Below, in pieces: positions 36,141 to 47,166 of a stretch of DNA of 64,000 nt. Below the pieces are notes generated by a model. It was not told the DNA's origin and made no database searches. It worked only from the letters and a program-made list of their open reading frames with translations. The stretch spans positions 124,001-188,000 of the forward strand of contig WPDH01000152.1 in the NCBI GenBank assembly GCA_019137255.1, read 5' to 3'. Each line of letters begins with the position of its first letter. Position 1 is the stretch's first letter. The stretch comes from Corinectria fuckeliana. Lineage: Eukaryota > Ascomycota > Sordariomycetes > Hypocreales > Nectriaceae. A program made the translations under genes and the position numbers.

Positions 36141-37813
36141 GGCTGAGCTCCGCGTCGCTGGCAACGTCGTGGAACAGGGTCTTTTACAGCCTCGTGGCTT
36201 CGCGTGGTTGATGGGTAAATTCGAGATGAAAATTGCCCCATCAGTCGAGCTCCACGGAACAGCAGTTATTCCGGCGGGCAAAGCTCAGTCACTCAACCAC
36301 TATAGCTTACATAACCCATCTTAATCACCTTCATAGAGGGGAGTCTTTTGCCAATTCCTACTTCGTACTCGTACGTGCAATTGAGTCTCGATAAGACGGT
36401 GATTTAAGATAAGGAGCCGTTGCACTGCAGCTGCTGTCGTGATAAAAATTGCCATACTACAGCGGCAGTCCGCCCTTAAGTTACACGACTTGTGAACCTA
36501 GTTCGGCAGATGCCAACGCTGCCCCAACCCCTCTCAGGTTTTACGAATTCCCCAACAGCATCGCGAGTCTAACGGTAATCTATTGTTTCAGTTCCCTCCC
36601 CCTACTAGAGACTCTAGGCGTTCGCGTGGCGTCTGGCCAAGCAGGGCACCTAATGTCTAGCCCGCGTCTCCCTTCACCTGACCACACCTGGAGCGTTGAT
36701 CTTGTGGCTGTTGAGTTCACCGCATCTGCGCCTCGGTCATGCCCTGCCCAGTGCCGGTGCGTTTTCCTACCGGGGCTTGATCGTCTCCGATACGGAAACA
36801 CCGAGAGCAAAGCCCGGTAGCGGTGAAGGACCAATTGCCAATACCGATACTCACGAGTTGCGTTTTGATCACCCATCGCCTGTGCTACTTCCACCGCTTC
36901 GTATGTGGCTGCCCCCGGGTGGGGCTTGCCGGTGTTGCCTCAGCAGGGATTTGCTACGTCACCCGGATATTATTTGTCGTGGTGTTCATGGCTGTACTGT
37001 ACGGGACAGGGCATTCGGAGAGAAGAGGCATGTGACACTCATCGAAGGCAGTCAATGGCCATGAACGAAATCGGGTACAGACGGCCGATCTTTTCTGACA
37101 GGGGTGTTCCCGTGACTAGCCTCGATGTGACTCGTCTCATAGTACACGAACTCATCATCCCGGTCTACTGGCTCCTCGAAATGGCACTGCACTCGTGGAC
37201 AATTGTGTATTGTCAAGCTGTAGTTGTAGCATTGAAAAGTCAAGAACGATACTCGCTGACCGCCGTCCGTCCGTCCGCCCGTACTTCTGATTCCGTTGTA
37301 ATTCTTGCACAGGCCCTCTTTTCCCAGCTCCCGGAGTAATAGATCGAACACACTTAATATCCTTGTCAGTTCTTCGAGCCCCCAAACAAAAACTTTAAGG
37401 CATGAATGCCCAGATAGACACGGACAGATCCCAACCCAATTGTCTCAAGCTTGGTACCGCGAGGCACTCCTTCCTTCTTCTCTGTTCTTCGTTTTTCTTC
37501 TTCAGAACTGGGCTTCAGCGACGTTGATTGAGCCAAACGCAGCTCCCAACCTGTTGGAGAAGATGCATCTAGAAATGCACTAGCATTTCGTGGAGTCCGA
37601 CTCTTTGGTTTTGCCCAACTCCAGATGTGAAAAATTGCCGGCGCAAAAGGCCTACGAAAGGAAAATCCAACAAAAAAGAAAGAAGCAAACTCCAACCTCC
37701 ACCCATTGATAGATCATAAACATAGCGAAGCCGCAATATTGCCTAATGAGCAAGTCAAACCAGTTGCACCATCATCGTGCTGCGAGGTAGCAAGCAGGTG
37801 AGCAAGCAATCAT
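36141..37813. other. Intergenic region
   Basis: About 1.7 kb with no supported gene. Short ORFs on both strands (for example 36905-37339 plus) carry no recognisable motif. Confidence 0.55.
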
Positions 37814-38207
37814 CTACCAGCCCCAAGCTTGGACTGGGGAGCCGCTGGCCTTGGGTCCAACCAGCCAATTGACGGCGCACTCGGCGGCATCCTCTCTAGC
37901 GTTGTTGAGGTTCTTGCCGTCGTACCAGTAGCGGGCTGCCAGAGTCTTGCCGTGGACGGTCACTCTACTTGACCAGGCAGTGCGTCCACCTGAATCGGTC
38001 AGTGAGCCATTCGCAAGTAAGGGTCAGAGGTGACATACCACGACGGTCAGAGACGATTTGAAAGACTGGAGGACGTAATTGAGCATCGCGGCAAACCACT
38101 GAGATGATAATTAGTTTTATCGTCAAGCATAAACGTGGGTGGTGGAGAATCGTACCCTCGAGCCGTTCTTGCCAAGGTCCGACTGGGGTAATGGTTTGAA
38201 CATCCAT
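37814..38207 (-). CDS. Small dsRNA-binding-domain-like protein (95 aa)
   Basis: Three tiny exons (38207-38156, 38098-38039, 37989-37814) join in frame, with introns of 57 and 49 nt and GTACGA and GTATGT donors. The product begins MDVQTITPVGPWQERLE. It continues with PPVFQIVSDRRGGRTAWSS, RVTVHGKTLAARYWYDG and KNLNNAREDAAECAVNWL, ending QAWGW. The order of a PPxF strand, a V-x-V-x-G-x3-A strand pair and a terminal helix with N-A-x-E-D-A-A-x-x-A is that of a single double-stranded RNA-binding motif. This gene is too fragmented to show as one ORF. A role in RNA silencing or RNA editing partners is possible but not shown. Confidence 0.75.
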
Positions 38208-41200
38208 AGTGAATATAGAGCAGAGATATGTGACAGAATTGGTTTGTGGTGAATTCGGGCTAGGACTTTGAAGCGTTGATGTCTAAGATATCGAGAAGTT
38301 GAGTTGGTGGTGATAAAAGTCGAGTTGAGGAGCGAAGCTTCGACACTTATAACTGCGAAGGCGAGCTTAGACGACACAATGAGAGAGGGTGTCTTGGGAG
38401 AGAGGTTAGGCGTGCGTGGGGTGTGGGATAATGACAACAGCAGCCGCAGCAGCAGAAAGCCTTGGAGGACGGCGGCCAGCGTTTGGTTGCAGGAGGTCGT
38501 GTGTCTATCCGGACGGGCCTCAGCAGTAGGACGAGGGCAAGCAAATAGACAGGCTCGGGGAGATTGGGCGGATGATGTGGCAGAAATGGATTAGGTGCCG
38601 GGAGACGGGGGGCGGGATGTAGGACGTTTACGCTGCGCCCGAGATGTTTGCCCGCAAGTTGCTGCAGGGCTAGTTAGTTCTCTAATTACTGAGCGGCTGG
38701 CTGCATCATGGAAAACAGGAGTTCAAGGAGGACGAGTCGCGTGGGAGAGGTGAGAGTGAGTGAAGAGAAGGAAAAGGGAGAAACGAGACCAACAGCCACG
38801 AGACGGCGAGTCTCAACGTTGGAGGGACAAGCAACTAAACGGCCTTCCTTCAACAAAATAAGGAACTCATTAGTCTTGACTAGCAGGCAAACTACGGCGC
38901 AACGAGGGTACAGGCAGGTAAGGTAGTCCGTAGACTAGATAGAGCAGGGAATGAAAGTTGCTTTTTTTTTTATTTTTCTTTTCTTTTCCTCATACCCCTT
39001 GAGGGGAGAGGGTGGGATCTGGCACATCGGGTAAAGCTCGACAGCAGAGGCAGAAATAGAGATGGGCGTGGGGAGGAGAGGAATGGAGGCGTGCGTCGAG
39101 TTAGGTACGTCGAAGAAAGGGCCGGGCTGCAAGGGCCGGTGGCTCGGGAGCGGGTACGGGGCGGTACGGGGCGAAGGCACCGTTTTGTGTTTGGGATAGG
39201 TGCGTTGATGAGGCTCGCCGAGGCTGACAGCCGTGGTTGGAACGGCGAGACGGAAGGGCGAATGGATGTGGATTGGTTTGTTTTGCGGTTGGCTACGTAC
39301 GATGACGGGGATAGGACAGGACAGAACAGGATGGGATGGAATTGGTGTGACGAAACGATGAGCAACGAGAGACGAGACGAGGTAAGGAGGCCAGCCAGCC
39401 AAACCCAGGCCAGCTGGAGGAGCCACCTAACGTAGTAAAAACGAGCTGGGGGCGTGCAGCAACATTGCTTCTGCTCACGCTCGTGCTCGTGGCCATGGCT
39501 GTAGCCGTCCGTGGCCGTGGAGCATTGGGGCACTCGTCTTCCATGGGTCCATGCGCCGCCATGCGGTAACGAAGGAGCTAAGGCATCGTTTGGGAAAGGC
39601 TGGTTGCCGCTGGCGTCTGGCTCCATCAGATGCAAAAAGCAATGACAAGGGATACTGCCTGGGGGTCTAGGACTAGGAGAGAGAGCGACGGCCGGGGGGA
39701 CAAGGAAGAGGGAAACCCAAAGTGAGGCTGACGACGAGAGAGAATGGACGAGAGGACGGACGCGTGAGAGAGCTGGGCCGTCATTGATGATGAGAGTGGC
39801 AGAGAGAGAGGAAGAAAGAGGGAGAGGGAAAACAGAGGCGGGAAGAGAAAAGAAGAGAGAAGAGAAGAGAAGAGAGGGAGAGGTAGAGTAAAAAAAGGGG
39901 TTTAGAGGCACGCCTACGGAAACCTCAGGCCACACACGCCCGCGGAGGACCAATTGCCGCGGGTTGGGCACAATGATGATGTGTTGAACGGCTCGTCTGT
40001 TGGCTTGAGACACTCATCAATGTCGTACACAACCGTCAATTGCAGTCGGATGCAGGCACAAAGATGAAAGAGTGTGAGTGCGTGTGCGCTTGCAGGATGG
40101 TGGGTAGCAATATCAATGGAGGCTAGCTGAATCGATCGTTTGACCCAGCTCCCGGTCGAGATGATGACGGCCACGTCGAGCCCTGTCGAGGAGGCACAGA
40201 TACGATACGGCGTAGGGGAGGTGATGTGAGGCGAGCTGCGGGTAGGGCATCCAATGCCGCCCAGGGCGTCCAATACCGCCTACCAGGTAGGAAGTGGTTG
40301 ACGAGGCACGCAATCTCTATGCTGGCGGTCCTACTACGCTGGCGGGTGACGATACATAGCAACTGGATGACAACCCGACAAGATCTCGATGGCTCTCAGG
40401 CTCTGCGGAAACAACGACAGGGGAAACTGAGAATCGGCGACAGAGAGGAGGGCATTGTTTCTTGGTCCGAGGTGGAGAGCGATCACCAATTGATCATTTA
40501 ATACCCACTGCCGGGTTGCCTGTGGCATGTAGCCGCGATATTACTATGTAGATATTTGGTGTGTGGGGGAAGCAGCACCGACCACCCGCTATCTTTCTTC
40601 CCCGTAATACAATTTGCAAGGGAGCGAGGGCACTAACCTCGATTGTGCATGTATTTCGTAGATTTCTCTCTTTTTCTCTGGGATTTGTAGTTGCAGCGGG
40701 CTCTTTATCCGTACCGAGAGGGAGGCACTTGGGACCGAGTTGGCCCGGGTTGGCATGGGCCGGCAGCGATGTGCAGTTGTTAGTTGTTAGCGTACGTAAA
40801 TGGACCATAGATTCTACCTTTGCCTCTCCATAAAGTCCAGCTGCTGCCCGCTGTTGCTAGATCCTGCAGTACTACCTACCTAGGTACATGTACATCACAC
40901 CCCAGAATCCGTCAGCGTGGGGACATCCGCCGTGGTCTAAGCCCCCCCCCCCCTCCTTAACGAGTCCCGACTAATTTGCGGTTTTACAGTAAATTGTCTA
41001 CCTTCAATCCTTCATGAAGCCTTGATGGAGACTGTGGAATAGACGTAAGCGCGTCTGGCGACAGGCAATTGGGGTTTCGTTGGCGCTCAACTTGGGAGAC
41101 GGGCAACAGGGCTTGGCAATTGTTGGACCGGGGCCGGCTTTCGCTGTCAAGGGTTGAAGTCTGGATTGACATGGGACCTATGTACCGCCGGCAGGTGCCG

Positions 41201-41990
41201 GACGCATTGTTTGACTTTGGTTCACCGAAAAGTCACGAGCCACCGTCCGTTTGGCGTGGATATCTTTGCTTTTTCGCCCTGCCATCGGCTCGTTGTCTCG
41301 ACTCTCGACCTCTTCTGGCTGGCCAACTACTGAAGCCAGCCACTGAAGCCAGCCTACAAAAGTCCCCGTTCGAGACGACTAGGGGTTTCCAAGAAACAAA
41401 ACACGTTTGTGTCAACGGCCACAAAGCCGGTACGTGTCTACATTGCCTATCTGCAGTACGCGCGTTGGCTGTTAGAGTGCGTGCGTAGGACCAGGCGCGG
41501 AGGCTTGTTCCCCAGACCCGCTCGCAGCCTTGAACTTGACGAGTACGAATACAATGTACATAGTAGATTAGTCAAGCCAAACTACCATGTACCGACTACT
41601 AACGGATGGGTACATGCGTATCATTTTTGCCTGGCGATGCTTGGCGGCACCCAAGGGGTCTACTTGGCACGAATCGACTCGTACAGTAGGGAAACCTCTA
41701 TTGCGAAGATGCGTCGGATCCTGCAGGAGGTCTGGCCATCGACGCATCCGCCAGTTTGTTGTGGAATTGATGAACCTCGTCTGCTTGTCTCGTCCTGCTT
41801 GTCTCTGCCAACCCGTCCATCCTTTCCCTTGTCTCACCCTGCATCGGCGGCTCAATGGCTGGAGCGTCACCAATCGTCCAAGACAGACACAGACACAAAC
41901 ACTGTCGTTTCCATTTCCAACGACGACCTAATTACAGCAAACAGACAACGCGAAGCTGGAGCTGCAGGGCATCAATACATGCTGTACATG

Positions 41991-42028
<38 letters not shown>
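41991..42028. repeat. GGCA tetranucleotide microsatellite
   Basis: About nine tandem GGCA units in the gene-poor region. There is no associated gene. Confidence 0.9.
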
Positions 42029-42029
<1 letters not shown>

Positions 42030-42252
42030 CTGAGTTCACGTCATCTCCAGTGAGACTGTGCGCTGTCCGATGCGAGGCGACAGCAAACACACGGCCAGGG
42101 GAGACGAGGTCAGGAGTGTTGCACCGATCGGGAAGCCGCATCAGTCTGCTTCCGCTTGGGCTCAGATGCAGTCAATCGCATTGTCACCGGTCCTGACCGG
42201 TCTGTCTCCCGTCAATTGCTTCCCGATGGCCCCTTGCCCTCGTCATATTTCA

Positions 42253-42297
42253 GGGCAAGCATCGGGGCAAGCATCAGGGCAAGCATCAGGGCAAGCC
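42253..42297. repeat. Tandem repeat of a 12-bp unit
   Basis: About four imperfect copies of GGGCAAGCATCA stand in direct tandem. Confidence 0.85.
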
Positions 42298-44188
42298 TCG
42301 CGCCAGATCACCTCTGCAGGACCGGGGATGCCTGAATGAAACCCGAGCGGCGCAGCAGGCTGCCGACGATGTCTTTTTTTTCTCTCCTCGCAATCTGACC
42401 TGTTCGACCACTCAGCACACACCTATCCTGGTCTTTCCCTTGACCCCAACCGGGCTGACCGTTTCTCATCTTGTCCTCGTGGACTTGCTCAGGCCCAGAC
42501 CCTTCTTCACCGGTCTGGGGAATGGCGTGGGTCCTCGACGTCACGGTACAGATGATCTGACGCCTCTTTGACTCTCTTCGCCTTAGCATTTCCGACCTGT
42601 GCAACATAAGAGAAGTTGGGCCGCTAAAGCGGGAGGTCAAGCTCTGCAGTCATCCGTGTCGCCCTCCTTGTTCTCTCCAGACTTGCCGACTCCTCCGAGT
42701 CAGTAACAATGCTATGACCTACATTGATTATGCTGCGTAACAGCTTCGGCGGGATTCCATCGCCCACGTCTGTGTTTATGTGAGACGGGAACCAATCTCT
42801 GCCATGCCGCTTCTTCGTTTCCAACGATCGGGCTCTGACCAACGAACAAACAAATACAGCGAGTTGCGGATGCCCGTCTCGGAAACAGCGGACTAGGAAG
42901 GGTGAATGAAATTGCCTCGGTCAAGACGGACAGGTTGGGGCTGTCAACGTGCCGAGACACTCTCGCACACGCATGGCTGCTGCGGCTATTACACCCTTAA
43001 TTACCCGCATTTGTTGAGAGCAAAATCGAGGCAGCTTCCACGCCAAACTCCTTGCGCAACGATCAAGTTCCGAGGGTACTCCCATTACTGGTGTGGGCTA
43101 GTAGAGGACAAAGCAATCTGATACAGGGCTTGTCACTTCTCTGCCGACAGCTCCACCCAGACTCCGACCCCCCCGCCCTCCCTTCAATTATCGGCTTGCA
43201 ATGTCCCTCGGGATACTAGGTCACTACTATCAGCATGTTCGTCTGATGGTTGTTAACTATTGTATACACAAACTGCCCTAAAGGATTCCCGAGATGCAAG
43301 ATGCCCCGTACCGCAAGACGCGGCCAGAAAAGCAGCCAACGTCCCCGGAGTACCCACATCCACAATGTTCGATCCCAGATCCCAGATCCTTGACTGCAGA
43401 TCGACCCCCGTTCTCCAGAGCATTCTGTATTGTCCGCAGGATGGTCCGCAGAGTTGGCTGAGCTAGAGTGCACTGCGAAGCCACCGAGTAGGTGCAGCTA
43501 AGCCCTCTACTGGTATTTATTAGAAACCACGAGCGAGATATGAGTTAGTAACTTTGGGGAAAACCGAGGATGAGGAACAGCTCAAGGGTTTGCATTTAGC
43601 GGTGAAATAGGTTGATCGGGATGTATAAAGACGTCGAATTTTTCAGTCCCTTAACACAGACGATAATATCGGAACCGGCTAATACAATCTAGAAGAGCTA
43701 AGCTTGAAACCTGGGGCATTCTGCGATAAATGGTCACCCGATATCTTGAGTGACGGTCATACGTGAAAGTGTTGACAACGCCGAGCTCAACTGGTCGTTA
43801 CCTGTCTATACACGGTAGACAGGGGCCCCCCCGGGCATCGAAGATGTTCACCCTTGCTCCGGCGACTGTGGCGTTGAGCGTATTTGCGATGTGCAGTTTG
43901 TAAGACTTCCCCCAAGACGCGAGCGATGTTGACTAGGGGGCGTTCGACGCAGGTGGTAAAAGGGATACTCACGCCCGGGGCAATGAGAACAGAAAGACGA
44001 GGAGGCCCTGCGAATCTGACTGACTGCCGTCGGTTCTGTCAAGTGATATCCCGACCAGCATCTGTCCATGTTGATAGCTCTGGCCCATTATGGCAGGCAG
44101 ACCACAAAGCTTACTCCCACCCCTCCAAAAAGTTGTACAGGAAGCTGTTCACTCCACGAAACACAAATGGAAAACGGAAACCAAGGAT

Positions 44189-44195
44189 AAAAAAA
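44189..44195 (-). terminator. Pol III terminator of tRNA-Phe
   Basis: A run of seven T, read leftward, starts 5 nt beyond the discriminator base. Confidence 0.75.
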
Positions 44196-44200
44196 GGATT

Positions 44201-44328
44201 TGCGGTTTATGCGGATCGAACGCATGACCTTCAGATCTTCAGTCTGACGCTCTCTGCCAGTGAAGGTTAGTGGTTTGTTCGAGGTGGGGAAATACTACTG
44301 TAACGTACCCCAACTGAGCTAAACCCGC
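44201..44328 (-). tRNA. tRNA-Phe (anticodon GAA) with a 55-nt insertion in the D-loop
   Basis: Read leftward, 44328-44309 gives the 5' part (acceptor strand GCGGGTT, then A-box TAGCTCAGTTGGG). Bases 44253-44201 give the rest: D-stem GAGC, anticodon stem TCAGA/TCTGA with loop CTGAAGA (anticodon GAA), and T-arm ATGCG-TTCGATC-CGCAT, ending in A73. Together they make 73 nt. Between them, 44308-44254 is an insertion of 55 nt after G20 that begins GTACGT and ends CAG. There is no intron at the canonical 37/38 site. One acceptor-stem pair (5-68) is G-A. A run of seven T follows 5 nt after the 3' end, as a Pol III terminator. Whether it is functional depends on removal of the insert. Confidence 0.85.
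44254..44308 (-). other. Spliceosome-type intron within the tRNA-Phe D-loop (proposed)
   Basis: The insert has donor GTACGT, a CACTAAC branch-site match, and acceptor GGCAG about 14 nt after the branch A. All are as in the protein-gene introns of this window, and 55 nt is a typical size here. Exact GT-AG excision restores TTGGG+AGAGC, the standard D-loop. The ends could be shifted by one base because a G flanks both sides. That it is spliced is inferred. Confidence 0.6.
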
Positions 44329-44735
44329 GCTTGTTGAAGCAGGGGAAGAAATATCAGTTCAAGTAGTGGCAACTGCAGAGCTAGGCTTGGACTAACACGA
44401 TTTTACATGTCGTGCTCGCGAGTATGTTCTCTGATGGCAGCTGTTTCTTAGTAGCTGAGTGTCTTCAAAGCACCGCTCTCAATCTGTTGTTTGCCCAGCT
44501 TGGAAGCTTCCTCAACGCACAATTGTGACCCGCGAGATCGAGGTTGGGTGATCAATGTTGTACAGTCTACTAGGCAGTTGTTGGTTAATGGATATCGGGA
44601 TCTCCTTGTACTGGCGACTCTAGCCTTCGACTTCGAACAGAGCTAAAGAGCCATCGCTATCCTCCTGAAGCCTCGGGACAACTTATCCACTCACAGCTTG
44701 CGACATATGTAGAAGTTGCAAGATTAGACGCGACA
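44329..44735. other. Intergenic stretch upstream of tRNA-Phe
   Basis: No coding or RNA feature was recognised in these 400 bp. Confidence 0.5.
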
Positions 44736-45894
44736 TTGCCTTCCAACAAATTGGGCCATTCTCTGCGTTCCGCCGCACTGGAACGGAGTGCCGGTGAGCT
44801 TCGAGGACTCCTCCAAGAAGAACCCCGAGTCAAATCTGATTGTTCAACAGATCCACGACAAAACGACCTGCCGCCAGACGAGTCTCGGCACATAAAAGGC
44901 AGACTCAGCTTCGAGACTCGCCAGTCCAGTCGCACCACCAACTCCCTGACAGAAACAACACCCGAAGCTGCTGCAGCCATGAAGCCCATTGTCCCGAAAA
45001 ATAGGGTCAAGGAGACTATTTGCAATTCTGGTCAAGAGTAGCTAGCTCGCAGTGCACTGGCACGCTTCTTTAAACACGGCATCACTGATGGCGGCTGGGC
45101 CGTGTTCGGCTCTCTGGACAAGCTCTGTATCGCTTACGTTGGTATCAAAAATTGCACACCGTGTGGACCGACAAACTCATATTCTGGGCTCCCTACACTC
45201 CGTCCATCGCCAGCCAGAATGGGGCCCGACGTTGGCCAGATAGAGTCAGTCCTCAACCTCGATAGAATCAGCGAACAAGGAGCGGATGTGAAACCATTGT
45301 CTATTCGTATCCTATAATCCGTCAAAAAAAGGTCTGGAGTCCAAGCGGTGACGTGTCTGGCATTACATCCTCGCAAAACCTCCTATCGGAAGTATCGTCA
45401 GTCCCTGAGCTAGACATTCGACATGCCTTGGTATCTGCGTACTTCGAGCACGCCCACCCTTTCTTTCATTCCTATCCAAAGACGACTGCCTGAAAGATGA
45501 TGGAGATTTGGCAAAGCAACCTCTTTTGCTCCTTCGCCAGGCTGTTCTAATGGCTGGAGCACATGCATGTGTCTTTATTAGCCACGGACAACTTACACTT
45601 CAAGCTCTCCTGGTGGTCTACCCTTGTCTGTGATGTGTTTTTTTCGCTCGATTCTGGTAGACCGAACGCCATTAGGTCCGAATTAATTGACCGACTGCCA
45701 ATTTCACCAAGTCTTGGGACGAATACACCATCCTCAGATAGCGGAAGCTGCAAAACATCACACTTAGCCGCAGATTCACATCTCCGGTTCTTGCGGGCGA
45801 TGGTCTATCTAACATACATAGGACTAGATATCATCACGGCAAACGCCCCATCACAGAAGGGGGAATTTAACGCTCAGAGTATCGATGCCTGACT
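44736..45894 (+). pseudogene. Remnant of a fungal-specific (Zn2Cys6-family) transcription factor
   Basis: Pieces of the fungal transcription factor middle domain occur in order but in different frames. ALARFFKHGITDGGW and FGSLDKLCIAYVG lie at about 45051-45140. LDIRHALVSAYFEHAHPFF lies at about 45411-45467. KQPLLLLRQAVLMAGAHAC lies at about 45518-45574, and LSWWSTLVCDVFFSLDSGRPNAI at about 45607-45672. Between the GAHAC block and the WWSTL block an intact member would have about 90 more residues, so an internal deletion is likely. Stops and frame changes separate other blocks. The N-terminal zinc cluster is not visible. Some frame changes could be unrecognised introns, but the deletion argues for a dead gene. 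Confidence 0.6.
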
Positions 45895-46411
45895 CGGCTT
45901 GTGGTCTGTCCGGTCTGGTACGTTGTTGGACACAGACAGTGACTCATGGACTTGTCAGTTGCGAGTTCATTATAACCTAGTCCTTCTCCACCTTCGCCGC
46001 AATTCCTTCAATGAACCTGGGACCAAGTAAGTCTGCTCCGTCGCTGCCATATTGAGGATTGGATGAGTATCGTTGATTGGAATATCATCTAAATGGAAGG
46101 GCGTCATAGTCGTGCTGTAACAAGCCTATCATTGCCCTTCTTGGATGAGAGTCGAGGCTGTCAGCAATTAGTCGCAATACGAGATACGAAGCATTTGGAG
46201 TAGAAACCGTGCTGACGCCGGAGCCTTTGTTCCTGCGGCTGGATGAAACACAACATTGTGACTCACGTGATTCCTAGGCAGCTGCCAACTACATCTTTGC
46301 TCAATATTGTAACATTCCAAAGGGCATCTAATCGTCTTTGACGTCAAGCCGAGACTTGTGCTTCCGTTTTGACTTCAACCCCTTTAAGTTAAGTGTGCCT
46401 TCTCTTTCAGC
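45895..46411. other. Intergenic: upstream of the V-ATPase proteolipid gene
   Basis: No gene was seen. A CT-rich TTCTCTTTCAG precedes the start codon by two bases and looks like a splice acceptor, so a leader intron ending at 46410 is possible. Confidence 0.45.
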
Positions 46412-47166
46412 ATGGACGAGTCTGAGCTGGCCCCAAAGTACGCCTATTTCATCGGCATGGTATGTGTTAGACTTATTGCTCGCGATCTCTTTCAGGCGAT
46501 TTAATGCTAACGTTCTATTGAGTAGGCTGGTTGCGGTGCGGCAATGTTCTTCGGATGTAACTACTCCACCTGTTTCCTCCCAGTGAATGCTAAGAACATT
46601 TGTAGCTATCGGCGCTGCCTATGGAACTGTCAAATCTGGAATCGCAATTGCCGGGGTGGGCACTTATCGGCCAGAGCTCGTCATGACGGTATGTAGCACC
46701 GGACCCATCCTACACGAGATGTCTTCTAAGATCCTATCAGAGTCTTATACCAGTCATCATGGCGGGCATCATTGCAGTCTACTCGCTTGTTATCTCAGTC
46801 CTCATCGCGGAAGATATCCGCCCCCCATCCGAGGCGACGTATAGCCTATTTACGTATGCTATGTTGATCTTGGGCGCTCCTGAAACCTCCACTAATACCC
46901 AAAAGAGCGTTTTTACACCTGGCGTGTGGTCTCATTGTTGGCCTCACTGGACTAAGCGCAGGCTATTCCATTGGCATGGTGGGTGACGCCGGGGTTCGAG
47001 CATACATGGAACAGTCCAAAGTATTTGTGGGCATGATCTTGATCCTCATATTTGGAGAAGTTTTGGGTCTTTATGGGTTTGCTTCCCTTGGACCCATGCT
47101 TTGGCCCAAACTAACGTGGATAGTCTTATCGTCGCTTTGATCCTCAGCTCTAAGAGCAAGGCTTGA
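46412..47166 (+). CDS. V-type ATPase proteolipid subunit c (divergent copy)
   Basis: Six exons (46412-46459, 46526-46556, 46606-46688, 46741-46853, 46906-47076, 47124-47166) join in frame to 162 residues. All five introns (47-66 nt) have GT-AG ends. The product has the four-helix proteolipid pattern: ELAPKYAYFIGM, GAAYGTVKSGIAIAGVGTYRP, IMAGIIAVYSLVISVLIAED, GLTGLSAGYSIGMVGDAGVR, and ILIFGEVLGLYGLIVALIL with the proton-carrying Glu. Subunit c forms the rotating membrane ring of the vacuolar H+-ATPase. It is clearly an intact family member. Codons are less C-ending than in neighbours and several conserved positions differ (SIGMVGDAGVRAYMEQS), which suggests a secondary paralogue rather than the main vma3 gene. 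Confidence 0.88.

Larger units (their letters stand above)
38208..44188. other. Gene-poor region with simple repeats (6 kb)
   Basis: No gene can be supported. The stretch 39650-39900 is almost pure purine on this strand, i.e. CT-rich when read leftward, like a fungal promoter or leader. A GGCA/CAGG tetranucleotide array lies at about 41991-42028. Imperfect GGGCAAGCATCA units occur at about 42253-42297. The longest ORF (41409-42053 plus) ends inside the microsatellite and has no motif. C-runs occur near 40942-40952. Confidence 0.5.

Noticed and set aside
38970..40013. 347-codon minus-strand ORF
   Set aside because: Composition is that of a CT-rich tract (Ser/Leu/Pro/Phe runs). No domain or family motif is seen.
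41409..42053. 214-codon ORF in the gene-poor region
   Set aside because: No motif, no C-ending codon bias, and its C-terminus is translated GGCA microsatellite.
43884..44270. 128-codon ORF overlapping the tRNA-Phe gene
   Set aside because: Its C-terminal part is antisense translation of the tRNA, and the rest shows no family signal.
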